From Oscillospiraceae bacterium (lineage in GTDB: Bacteria > Bacillota > Clostridia > Oscillospirales > CAG-272), in the NCBI GenBank assembly GCA_015065065.1, contig SVQX01000016.1, positions 1 to 42,609 of the forward strand: DNA of 42,609 nt. The letters run 5' to 3'. Of the stretch, positions 8,863 to 16,453 are shown one piece after another. Made by a program: the position numbers and the translations under genes. The stretch's first letter is position 1. Every line of letters begins with the position of its first letter. The notes under the pieces are model-generated. The model had not been told where the DNA came from. It was given only the letters and a program-made list of their open reading frames with translations, and made no database searches.

Positions 8863-10845
8863 TTATGCCCGCTCGCCGTCACCGACCGCGCCGTCAAGGC
8901 AAATATCACACTCCACGGTGGAGTATTTTGCACTTGGCTCGGCGGGCTTGAATTCCTCGCCGCCGTCCTCGTAGAATTTATTGAAAAATTCAAGATACTG
9001 CAATCGGCTGGTATGCACGAACGTGCCGAGGATATTGATGGCAAGGTTGAGTCCGTGTCCGAGCAAGAAGGACAGGACAAGCGCGATAAATCCGCCAACC
9101 GTTGCACCGCTCATAGTACCGATAAGGTTTACTACCTGTGCGATAACTCCTGCGGCAAGTCCCAGTGCAAGTATTCTGCAATAGGACAAAAGGTCGGATG
9201 CATAGCTCGTGATATCGTATAGCCCGAGCAGACCCTTGAGAAATCTGAGTACGGGATTTCTCGTTGCCCGTCCGCTTGCGAATATTATCATCAGTGCGCC
9301 GACGCCTATCATAATGCCGCCCGGCAGAGTACCTACCAGGACAAGCACCGCGATACCGCCAAATATGAGCCACCACGAGCCGATATCAAATATGGCGTCA
9401 AACCATTTTCCCTCGCGGCACAGAAGGTAGAATTTAACCGCCATACCTGCGATAAGATGCACCGCGCCCATTGCAAGCGATACTATAAGGAACGCGATAG
9501 GGTCGTCTATCGGGTTGAACAGAAGTCCGTTAAAGAACGGAACAGCCTCCTTGGCGTTTTCCATACCCATCATATTTTCCATGATGGCGTAAGGAAGATC
9601 GCCAAACCATCCTCCGAACAGCACTCCCATAAACATAGAAGATATTCCGCAATAGCCGAACATATTGAACATTCGCTTGAGTCCCGGCTTGAATCCCAGC
9701 ACACTTGGAGCGATAAGTCCCGCAAGAGTCAGGATAAGTCCGTAGCCGACATCGGCGAACATAAGCCCGAATATTATGAAGTAAAAGATGCTCATAATAA
9801 GAGTTGGATCGTAGCTGCCGTATTTGGGATAGGAGTACATTCCAACCACCCACTCAAAGTTAGTGGCATAGCCATTGTTTTTGAGTAGCACGGGAGGCAC
9901 GTCCTCATCCTCGGGCTCTTTCATTTCATATGCGCAATAAAGCTTTGAAAGTGCCGCCGCGACCACCGATTCCCTATCAGCAGGCACCCAGCCCTCAAGC
10001 ACAGCACACATTTCTGTGCTTGCAAGCTTCTGCTTATGCTTTGCAGTAAGCAAGGTCGTCGTTGCGACGTCGTAAAGTATCTCCACGTCGTCAAGCACCT
10101 CGGCGAGGGTACACAGCCTGTCCTTGTGTTGCTGAAGCCTTACGTCGTAGGTGGGAAGCTCAGCCTCAAGGCGCGCTATCTCTGCCGCCGCGGTGGTATC
10201 AACGCCTGCAAATCCCGCCTTGACGAATCCGTATTCCGCAAGAATGCGGTTGACCTTCTCCTCTGCCGTTCTGTGATATATCACCGAGATATAGGCGGCG
10301 GTGTTGTCACGGGAAATCAAATCGACTTCGGCGAGTGACTCCGCAAGCTCGGCGCTGAGTCTGTCAACGTCCGCTGTCAGCGGAGCTGTGCCAATGATAT
10401 GGGCGGAGGTATCCGTTCCCGCAAATCCGAGAGGCACTTCAAGCTTCCGCCACGGAAGCAGTGCCGTTATCCTTTCCGCCGTCTTTTTTTCACCGTCGCT
10501 GCAACGCGCGATATCTGCTTTTATTTCAAGCACCTCATCCACGACCGACCACGCTGTGCTGCAGCTGCCCGTTTTTTGGAAGGACTCGTCGCTGATTTTT
10601 ATAAGTCTGCGCTTCAGTGAGGACTTTCTTTTCGTATATTTCGTCAGCAAGGGCAACGCCTCGGACACGCGCCGCACCTGTTGCTCGGCGCTCGCCACCT
10701 CGGCATCGTAGTTACACAACGAAAGCCCGTCGGTCTGCGTTTTGCGTATTTCCACGCACCGCAAGCGCATCAGCCTGCGCACGACCGCATCCTCCTCCGA
10801 GCGGGGAGTCAGCACAGACAGCCTTTTCATACTGCTTACCGACAT
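8863..10845 (-). CDS. ntpI: V-type ATP synthase/ATPase subunit I (a-subunit)
   Basis: Membrane stator subunit carrying the ion half-channels. It has 660 residues: the N-terminal half (to about 345) is a cytoplasmic helical/alpha-beta arm that contacts the peripheral stalks. The C-terminal half has about seven to eight hydrophobic helices, starting around MSIFYFIIFGLMFADVGYG, with the conserved LSYCRILALGLAAGVIAQVV helix region that faces the K ring. Its start overlaps the end of the H/G gene by ten bases, implying coupled translation. A soluble tail of about 40 residues follows the last helix. Confidence 0.95.
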   Translation of the reverse strand: MSVSSMKRLSVLTPRSEEDAVVRRLMRLRCVEIRKTQTDGLSLCNYDAEVASAEQQVRRVSEALPLLTKYTKRKSSLKRRLIKISDESFQKTGSCSTAWSVVDEVLEIKADIARCSDGEKKTAERITALLPWRKLEVPLGFAGTDTSAHIIGTAPLTADVDRLSAELAESLAEVDLISRDNTAAYISVIYHRTAEEKVNRILAEYGFVKAGFAGVDTTAAAEIARLEAELPTYDVRLQQHKDRLCTLAEVLDDVEILYDVATTTLLTAKHKQKLASTEMCAVLEGWVPADRESVVAAALSKLYCAYEMKEPEDEDVPPVLLKNNGYATNFEWVVGMYSYPKYGSYDPTLIMSIFYFIIFGLMFADVGYGLILTLAGLIAPSVLGFKPGLKRMFNMFGYCGISSMFMGVLFGGWFGDLPYAIMENMMGMENAKEAVPFFNGLLFNPIDDPIAFLIVSLAMGAVHLIAGMAVKFYLLCREGKWFDAIFDIGSWWLIFGGIAVLVLVGTLPGGIMIGVGALMIIFASGRATRNPVLRFLKGLLGLYDITSYASDLLSYCRILALGLAAGVIAQVVNLIGTMSGATVGGFIALVLSFLLGHGLNLAINILGTFVHTSRLQYLEFFNKFYEDGGEEFKPAEPSAKYSTVECDICLDGAVGDGERA

Positions 10846-11156
10846 AAATCAGCTATCCCCCAAGTAATTATCTTTACTGCCTCGCGCATATTGGCGCGGG
10901 AGTCTGCCGCAAAATCGGCAATATCCGTTCTTGCCTCGGCGCGTCCCGATTCCACCAGAGCCGCCGCACCGTCGTTGACCTTTGCAAGTCTTACCTTGAT
11001 ATCCTCCGACACGGCGCGTATTTTCAGAGCCGCAAGCTCCTCTCCCTCGCGCTCGGCGCGGGATATGCGCTCGCGTGCCTCAGCCTCGGCGTCCTCGATT
11101 ATACGAAGCGCACGCTCCTCAGCCTCGCGTATTTTTGAAATGGCTTCCTTTGACAA
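10836..11156 (-). CDS. V-type ATPase peripheral-stalk subunit G/H
   Basis: First gene of the ATPase operon. It encodes a charged, almost entirely helical protein (Ala/Glu/Arg-rich, KIREAEERALRIIEDAEAEA), the normal form of the G/H stalk subunit that pairs with E. The start is uncertain. The frame is open to an ATG at 11201, but that would add a Cys-rich segment unlike the family. A TTG at 11156 has AAGGTGG about nine bases upstream, and a GTG at 11165 is also possible. I use TTG, giving about 106 residues. The 3' end overlaps subunit I by ten bases. Confidence 0.85.
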   Translation of the reverse strand: MSKEAISKIREAEERALRIIEDAEAEARERISRAEREGEELAALKIRAVSEDIKVRLAKVNDGAAALVESGRAEARTDIADFAADSRANMREAVKIITWGIADLCR

Positions 11157-11236
11157 AAATTCCACCCACCTTCCTATTTTTCTGCAAACGCATACATTCA
11201 TATTATTCTACATTAAAATATCATTACACAAAGTAC

Positions 11237-11265
11237 ATTTTACCACATTCACCGTTTTGTTTCAA
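11237..11265 (-). promoter_or_regulatory. Sigma-70-type promoter of the V-ATPase operon
   Basis: On the minus strand, TTGAAA (11260-11265) and TAAAAT (11237-11242) are separated by 17 bases and face the nine-gene operon. It lies back to back with the promoter of the decarboxylase operon about 100 bases away. Confidence 0.7.
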
Positions 11266-11365
11266 GTATTTTCGCTTCAATTACACGATTTTTTACTAAA
11301 TGTTAACAAATGGAGCTTCAAGTATTCAAGCGAAAGCTTCAAGCAAAAAATTACCTCGAATTCCA

Positions 11366-11394
11366 TTGACAAAATGTCGGCGGAGTGTTATAAT
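11366..11394 (+). promoter_or_regulatory. Consensus promoter of the decarboxylase beta-subunit operon
   Basis: TTGACA (11366-11371), 17 bases, TATAAT (11389-11394): a perfect consensus match, 38 bases before the ATG. GAAAGGA serves as ribosome site. Confidence 0.88.
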
Positions 11395-11431
11395 AAACTT
11401 TGATTGTTTTTATTGACGAAAGGATGTCTTT

Positions 11432-12544
11432 ATGCTGGATCTGTTACTCAATTTGTTCGACAACGTCGGCGAGATCACCTGGGGAAGGATAGTCATGTGG
11501 CTTATCGGCGGCTTGCTTATCTTTCTTGCAATCAAAAAGGAAATGGAGCCTACGCTTCTGCTCCCTATCGGCTTTGGTACTATTCTGGTTAATATCCCGT
11601 TTGCAGACGCAATCATGGAGAGCGGACCTATAACCACGCTCTACAACGCCGGTATCGCAAACGAGCTGTTCCCTCTCCTATTATTTATCGGCATAGGAGC
11701 TATGATCGATTTCGGTCCTCTGCTTACCAACCCCAAGCTGATGATATTCGGTGCGGCGGCTCAGTTCGGCATATTCCTCACACTCTGCCTTGCGTCCGTG
11801 TTCTTTGAAACCAACGATGCGGCATCAATAGCCATTATCGGTGCTGCTGACGGTCCTACCGCTATTGCCGTGGCAAACGAGCTTGGCTCAAAATACGTAG
11901 GTCCTATAATGGTCGCGGCTTACTCGTATATGGCTCTCGTGCCTATTATTCAGCCGCCCATCATCAAGCTCCTGACCACCAAAAAGGAGCGTATGATCCG
12001 TATGCCCTACACCGCGCGGGAGGTATCCAAGACCACCCGGATCCTTTTCCCCATTATCATCACTATCATCGCAGGAGTTATCTCACCGAAATCCGCATCT
12101 CTCGTGGGATTTCTAATGTTCGGCAACCTTATCCGCGAATGCGGTGTGCTTAACGCTCTTTCCGAAACCGCACAGAAGGTGCTGGCTAATCTTATCACTA
12201 TATTCCTCGGTATCTCCATTGCCTTCCAGATGACAGCGGATAAATTTCTCAGCGTTGAAACTCTGCTCATCCTCGGACTTGGCTTGTTTGCATTCGTATT
12301 CGATACTGCTGGCGGAGTGCTGTTTGCAAAGCTTCTCAACCTTTTTACCAAGAAAAAAATCAATCCCATGATCGGTGCGGCCGGTATTTCCGCATTCCCC
12401 ATGTCGGGACGTATCGTTCACAAGATGGGACTTGAGGAAGATCCGCAGAACTTCCTCCTGATGCACTCAATTGGCGTTAACGTATCGGGACAGATCGCAT
12501 CCGTAATTGCGGGTGGTCTTATCCTGAAATTCTTCGGTGCGTAA
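11432..12544 (+). CDS. oadB: Na+-translocating decarboxylase beta subunit (OadB/GcdB/MmdB family)
   Basis: Integral membrane subunit that couples decarboxylation of a carboxybiotin carrier to Na+ export. The 370 residues and ten or so hydrophobic segments fit. The family signature GAADGPTAIAVANELG holds the Asp needed for Na+ and H+ movement, and the C-terminal SIGVNVSGQIASVIAGG matches the second conserved Na+ motif. Family members serve oxaloacetate, methylmalonyl-CoA or glutaconyl-CoA decarboxylases; sequence alone does not say which. The alpha (carboxyltransferase) and biotin carrier subunits are not in this window, so they must be encoded elsewhere or beyond the window. The next gene is an OadG-like small subunit. 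Confidence 0.92.
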   Translation: MLDLLLNLFDNVGEITWGRIVMWLIGGLLIFLAIKKEMEPTLLLPIGFGTILVNIPFADAIMESGPITTLYNAGIANELFPLLLFIGIGAMIDFGPLLTNPKLMIFGAAAQFGIFLTLCLASVFFETNDAASIAIIGAADGPTAIAVANELGSKYVGPIMVAAYSYMALVPIIQPPIIKLLTTKKERMIRMPYTAREVSKTTRILFPIIITIIAGVISPKSASLVGFLMFGNLIRECGVLNALSETAQKVLANLITIFLGISIAFQMTADKFLSVETLLILGLGLFAFVFDTAGGVLFAKLLNLFTKKKINPMIGAAGISAFPMSGRIVHKMGLEEDPQNFLLMHSIGVNVSGQIASVIAGGLILKFFGA

Positions 12545-12562
12545 GAGAAAGGAGATACGACT

Positions 12563-12859
12563 ATGAAAAAGCTGATAATTTTCCTCGTAATGTTGGCTCT
12601 TATGCTCGCGCCCATTTCCTGCTTTGCACAAGCTGCGGCAAGCACCTCGGCTGAATCCGTAACCACCGAGGTAACTACCGAAGCTGAAACCGAAGCTGCA
12701 ACGGAAGCAGAGTCTTTTATGTTTGAGCCATATAATTTCGTCGACAACCTCAAATATATGCTCAGCGGAATGGTCGGTATACTTGTCGTCATCGGACTTA
12801 TCGTTACCGTCACGGTCATACTCAACAAGGTAACCGGTCGCGGAGGAAAAAACAAATGA
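12563..12859 (+). CDS. OadG-like small membrane subunit with signal peptide and Thr/Glu spacer
   Basis: A 98-residue protein, ribosome site AAAGGAG. Residues 1-25 form a signal-peptide-like segment ending near CFAQA. About 30 residues of Ala/Thr/Glu repeats (TTEVTTEAETEA) follow. One membrane helix (about 64-88, MLSGMVGILVVIGLIVTVTV) precedes a short basic tail. Size, single helix and position after the beta subunit suggest the gamma/delta subunit of the Na+ decarboxylase (OadG family), which anchors the complex. Typical OadG proteins have an N-terminal membrane helix and no signal peptide, so this is a variant or a different partner. Its stop overlaps the next start (ATGA). Confidence 0.7.
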   Translation: MKKLIIFLVMLALMLAPISCFAQAAASTSAESVTTEVTTEAETEAATEAESFMFEPYNFVDNLKYMLSGMVGILVVIGLIVTVTVILNKVTGRGGKNK

Positions 12860-13719
12860 AAATATCCACGGAGATAGATTCCATCGCCCGCATTGTCGGC
12901 GAGGAGCGCGCGGTAGAGCTTGTCGCAAAGTCAGGCTTTGACGCATGGGATTTTTCAATGTTTAAAATGGCGTACTATAATTGGTCGGAGCGCACCGCCG
13001 TTGGCGGCGAACATCCGCTCGGTCGCCCCGACTACCTCAAATTCGCGCGAAAGCTCAAGCAGATAGGTCTTGACAACGGTATTCATTGCAATCAGTCCCA
13101 CGCCCCCTTCCCCACCTTCAGTCCCTCTATGCACGAATATCTTTTCCGCGCTATCGAATGTACTGCCGAGGCGGGCGGCGACATTTGCGTTATTCATCCC
13201 GTAAACGATTTCACGCCTGAGCAAAACGCCGAAATGTACGACAGGCTACTCCCATTTGCCAAGGACCACGGAGTTCGTATTGCGACAGAAAATATGTGGA
13301 ACTGGGACAGAGAAAAGAACCATTCCTGCTTTGCTGCTTGTGCAACTCCCGAAAGCTTTAATGCCCATCTGGACGCGGTAAGCGCAGGTCAGCTTTGGGC
13401 TTGCCTTGATATAGGCCACGCCGAGATGCTTGGCTCGGACACATCGGCAGTGGAAATGATACATGCCCTTGGCAACAGACTTGCGGCGCTTCACATTCAT
13501 GACAACGACAAGCGAAACGACTCCCATCAGATTCCCTTCTCTATGAAGGTAGATTTCGACGCGGTCATTCGCGCGCTGAAGGATATCGGCTACAAGGGAT
13601 ATTGCACGCTTGAGGCTAATGCTTACCTCAATAAATTCAATGCCGACAACGCGCAGGACGGCGTGCGTGACCTTGCCGTTGCCGCCGAGCGCCTTGCAGA
13701 TATGTACGAAAAAATGTGA
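12856..13719 (+). CDS. Sugar phosphate isomerase/epimerase-like TIM-barrel protein
   Basis: A 287-residue member of the xylose isomerase-like TIM-barrel (AP endonuclease 2) family. Metal-site type motifs are visible: HAPF at about residue 81, ICVIHPV at 114, the ATEN glutamate at about 147, CLDIGHAE at 186, LHIHDND at 215 and LEAN near 256. These match epimerases of the IolE/tagatose-3-epimerase group, which use one divalent metal to isomerise sugars. The substrate cannot be told. It starts inside the previous stop (ATGA overlap), so it is co-translated with the OadG-like gene, although no functional link to the decarboxylase is obvious. Confidence 0.85.
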   Translation: MKISTEIDSIARIVGEERAVELVAKSGFDAWDFSMFKMAYYNWSERTAVGGEHPLGRPDYLKFARKLKQIGLDNGIHCNQSHAPFPTFSPSMHEYLFRAIECTAEAGGDICVIHPVNDFTPEQNAEMYDRLLPFAKDHGVRIATENMWNWDREKNHSCFAACATPESFNAHLDAVSAGQLWACLDIGHAEMLGSDTSAVEMIHALGNRLAALHIHDNDKRNDSHQIPFSMKVDFDAVIRALKDIGYKGYCTLEANAYLNKFNADNAQDGVRDLAVAAERLADMYEKM

Positions 13720-13733
13720 ATTTAACAGAAAAG

Positions 13734-13772
13734 AGAAAAGCCGTACTGCTCACCGAGTGGTACGGCTTTTCT
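13734..13772. terminator. Bidirectional terminator between convergent genes
   Basis: AGAAAAGCCGTAC pairs perfectly with GTACGGCTTTTCT (13-bp stem, 13-base loop). The arms end in A/T runs on both sides, so it can serve both the isomerase gene (plus) and the metal ATPase gene (minus). Confidence 0.85.
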
Positions 13773-13773
13773 G

Positions 13774-15657
13774 TTACATTTTGAAAATTTTGAGTGAATT
13801 GAGAATTGCCAAAACGGAAATTCCGACGTCCGCGAAAATGGCGAACCACATTCCCGTTATTCCAAACGCGCCGAGGACAAGCGCCGCCGCCTTAACGAAC
13901 AGTACCGCCGCAATATTTTCGCGCACGATACGTATCGTTCTGCGCGACAGCTCAACTGCACGGGAGATCTTTGTAACCTTGTCGTCCATTATCACCACGT
14001 CCGCCGCCTCAATGGCCGCGTCCGAGCCGATGCCGCCCATAGCGATACCCACGTCGGCGCGGGCAAGGGCGGGGGCATCGTTGATCCCGTCGCCCACAAA
14101 AGCAAGCTTATCATTTGCTGATCTACCGACCATTAATCCTTCAAGCGCAAGCATTTTTCCGTCAGGCAACAGCTCCGCGGAAAGCTCGTCGATGCCAAGA
14201 GAGGCAGCAACGGATTCGGCAGCTTCCCACCTGTCACCCGTCAGCATAACAGTATGCCTGACACCTGCTTTTTTGAGATTCAAAATACCCTTTGCAGCAT
14301 CGGGCTTAATAACGTCGCTGACCTCTATACGTCCACCGAAAACGCCGTCAACTGCGACGTAAGCGGCGCTCGCACGAGCCGTTTCCGCCACCCCCGACAC
14401 GCCGATATCAGCCATCAGCCTCGCGTTGCCAACGCATACCGTTTTACCGTCGCACACCGCTCTAATACCAAGTCCCGCAAGCTCCTCCGAGCGCGACACG
14501 GGTATAAGCTCGCCGTCAAAGGCGGAGCAAACAGCGCGCGCTACGGGATGTGTCGAGCCATTCTCAACCGATGCGGCAAATTGCAGTATTTCCTTTTCCG
14601 AGAAGCCGTTTTCGGTATACACGCCGTCAAGGACGAAGCGTCCCTCTGTGAGCGTTCCCGTCTTGTCAAATACCACGGTAGAGCAATCTGCAAGCGTTTC
14701 AATATACTCCGAGCCCTTGATAAGTATTCCGTCCGCCGAGGCTCTGCCGATGCCCCCGAAAAAGGTCATTGGAACGGATATCACCAAGGCGCAGGGACAG
14801 GAAATCACAAGAAACGACATGGCACGGTATACCCACTCCCGCCACACATCAGAGGATGCGGGAGCGAGGATAAGCGGCGGCAATATCGCAAGCACCGCGG
14901 CGCATATCACCACGGCGGGAGTATAATATTTCGCAAATTTCGTAATGAAATTTTCAGATTTTGATTTTGAGTCCGTCGCGCTCTCCACCAGTTGCAAAAT
15001 TTTGGACACGGTGGACTCGCCGAACTCACAGCTCACGCGGATTTTGAGCAGTCCGCTCATATTCACGCATCCGCTCGTCACCTTGTCGCCCACAGCTACC
15101 TCGCGAGGCAAGGCTTCGCCCGTCAGAGCAACGGTATTCAGCAGAGACGCTCCCTCGATAATCTCGCCGTCAAGCGGAATTTTTTCGCCTGCCTTGACAA
15201 AAATTATCTCACCTACCGCCACCTTGTCGGGACTCATGCTCACCCATTCGCCCTCCCGCAAGACTGTCGCGGTATCGGGGCGTATCTCCATCAAGGCGGC
15301 CACCGAGCGGCGACTTTTGCCCACGGCGATCTGCTCAAACAGCTCGCCCACGCGGTAAAACAGCATGACGAACACGGCCTCGGGATATTCGCCAATAACA
15401 AGCGCACCCACGGTGGCTATGCACATCAAAAAATTTTCGTCGAATATCTGTCCGTTGACAATATTCCGCGCCGCGCGGAATATCACTCTCCAACCGACAA
15501 CAAGATACGGCACAAGGTATGCTCCAAGCCGCCAAAACCACTTATTCAGCAGGATGCCGAAGCCGTCAAGGGAGGCGACAGCGGCAAAAAAAGCCACAGA
15601 GAGCGCTATGTCGATGATCGACCGCTTTTGCTTTTTTCCAAGTCGATATCCGCGCAT
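13774..15657 (-). CDS. Heavy-metal P1B-type ATPase lacking its own HMA domain
   Basis: Metal-exporting P-type ATPase, 627 residues. The actuator TGE is at 179-181, the membrane metal motif SCPCA at 286-290, the phosphorylation site DKTGT at 331-335, the HP motif in STHPVA, and the hinge GDGINDAPALA near 540. The CPC motif plus the ArsR partner point to Zn/Cd/Pb or Cu-type export (CadA/ZntA-like most likely); the metal is not fixed by sequence. There is no N-terminal CxxC domain. That domain is encoded by the separate small gene directly upstream, one base away, so translation is coupled. Regulation is probably by the ArsR gene at the head of the operon. Confidence 0.93.
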   Translation of the reverse strand: MRGYRLGKKQKRSIIDIALSVAFFAAVASLDGFGILLNKWFWRLGAYLVPYLVVGWRVIFRAARNIVNGQIFDENFLMCIATVGALVIGEYPEAVFVMLFYRVGELFEQIAVGKSRRSVAALMEIRPDTATVLREGEWVSMSPDKVAVGEIIFVKAGEKIPLDGEIIEGASLLNTVALTGEALPREVAVGDKVTSGCVNMSGLLKIRVSCEFGESTVSKILQLVESATDSKSKSENFITKFAKYYTPAVVICAAVLAILPPLILAPASSDVWREWVYRAMSFLVISCPCALVISVPMTFFGGIGRASADGILIKGSEYIETLADCSTVVFDKTGTLTEGRFVLDGVYTENGFSEKEILQFAASVENGSTHPVARAVCSAFDGELIPVSRSEELAGLGIRAVCDGKTVCVGNARLMADIGVSGVAETARASAAYVAVDGVFGGRIEVSDVIKPDAAKGILNLKKAGVRHTVMLTGDRWEAAESVAASLGIDELSAELLPDGKMLALEGLMVGRSANDKLAFVGDGINDAPALARADVGIAMGGIGSDAAIEAADVVIMDDKVTKISRAVELSRRTIRIVRENIAAVLFVKAAALVLGAFGITGMWFAIFADVGISVLAILNSLKIFKM

Positions 15658-15658
15658 T

Positions 15659-15889
15659 TTATTTTAAGATAACCGAGCAATCGGGATCCACCTTGCGACA
15701 GAGCTTTACTGCTTTTTTAAGTATGGAATCGAATTTACTCTCCTCCGCCTCCAGCGTCATTCGCTGTGCCATAAAGCTGATGTTGACGTAAGTAACTCCG
15801 TCAAGCGCGCGTATGGAGTCCTCCATTTTTGCCGCGCAGTGGGCGCAATCCACGCCATCCATTTCAAATATCCTTCTTACGGTTGCCAT
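15659..15889 (-). CDS. Free-standing HMA domain metal-binding protein
   Basis: A 76-residue heavy-metal-associated domain with the CAHC metal site at residues 15-18 and the ferredoxin-like pattern of metallochaperones. AAAGGAAA precedes the ATG. Its stop codon is one base from the ATPase start. It most likely acts as the detached N-terminal metal sensor or chaperone of the ATPase, handing ions to the pump in the cytoplasm. Confidence 0.88.
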   Translation of the reverse strand: MATVRRIFEMDGVDCAHCAAKMEDSIRALDGVTYVNISFMAQRMTLEAEESKFDSILKKAVKLCRKVDPDCSVILK

Positions 15890-15915
15890 AATATTTCCTT
15901 TCTGCTAAATGCTTT

Positions 15916-16308
15916 TTATTTTTCAAGAATATGCTCCGTGCCGCTCTCTATCATCAAACGCACGTGGTCGTCGTCAAGAGAATATATCGCGCTCTTGCCC
16001 TCCCTGCGGCACTTGACGAGCTTTGCCGCCTTAAGCAGACGAAGCTGATGGGACACGGCTGACACGCTCATTCCCACGATCTCCGACAAGTCACACACAC
16101 ACATCTCCGAGTGCAGAAGCGCCGATAATATTTTTATGCGCGTTCCGTCCCCGAACATGCGAAAAAGCTCCGCCAGACGCATAAGCTCCTCTGCCGACGG
16201 AAGGCTGTTTTTGGCTTGCTCGCCAAGGGTAGGATGCAGCTTTAAATATTCGCATCCGCCGTCGCACACGGGAGTGTCCGCCATAGCTATCCTGTCTTTT
16301 TCTTGCAT
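15916..16308 (-). CDS. ArsR/SmtB-family metal-sensing repressor
   Basis: A 130-residue winged-helix repressor. Residues about 40-115 hold the ArsR fold, with MCVCDLSEIVGMSVSAVSHQ covering the metal-site ExCVCDL region and the recognition helix. This is like CadC/CmtR types that use cysteines of this helix to sense Cd/Pb/Zn. An extra N-terminal CDGGC (about residue 15) could supply further ligands, as in CadC. AGGAGGAG precedes the start. It is first in the operon with the HMA protein and the ATPase, and an operator-like palindrome sits at its own promoter, suggesting autorepression relieved by metal. Confidence 0.93.
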   Translation of the reverse strand: MQEKDRIAMADTPVCDGGCEYLKLHPTLGEQAKNSLPSAEELMRLAELFRMFGDGTRIKILSALLHSEMCVCDLSEIVGMSVSAVSHQLRLLKAAKLVKCRREGKSAIYSLDDDHVRLMIESGTEHILEK

Positions 16309-16332
16309 AGACTCCTCCTGTCATTTCAACAT

Positions 16333-16348
16333 TTGAATAATTGTTCAA
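16333..16348 (-). promoter_or_regulatory. ArsR/SmtB-type operator
   Basis: Read on the minus strand, TTGAACAATTATTCAA is a near-perfect palindrome that matches the TGAACA...TATTCA pattern of SmtB/CzrA/CadC-family operators. It lies just downstream of the -10 box, where a bound repressor would block transcription start. Confidence 0.75.
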
Positions 16349-16356
16349 GTGTTAGT

Positions 16357-16385
16357 ATTATAGCACTTTCCCTTCCCCGTGTCAA
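16357..16385 (-). promoter_or_regulatory. Consensus promoter of the metal-resistance operon
   Basis: Minus strand TTGACA (16380-16385), 17 bases, TATAAT (16357-16362). The -35 box begins about ten bases past the T-run of the terminator serving the upstream symporter gene. Confidence 0.88.
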
Positions 16386-16395
16386 TAGAAAATTC

Positions 16396-16432
16396 AAAAA
16401 AAATTGGAGCTGTCGCGTTTTGCGACAGCCCC
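16396..16432 (-). terminator. Rho-independent terminator of the symporter gene
   Basis: On the minus strand GGGGCTGTCGC pairs with GCGACAGCTCC around a five-base loop, followed within a few bases by eight Ts. It lies between the symporter stop codon and the arsR promoter. Confidence 0.85.
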
Positions 16433-16453
16433 TTCACTTAAAAACTTAAAATA

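Noticed and set aside
10836..11201. ATG at 11201 as start of the V-ATPase H/G subunit
   Set aside because: It would add a Cys-rich segment (MNVCVCRKIG) unlike the family and has no ribosome site. AAGGTGG supports a later TTG or GTG.
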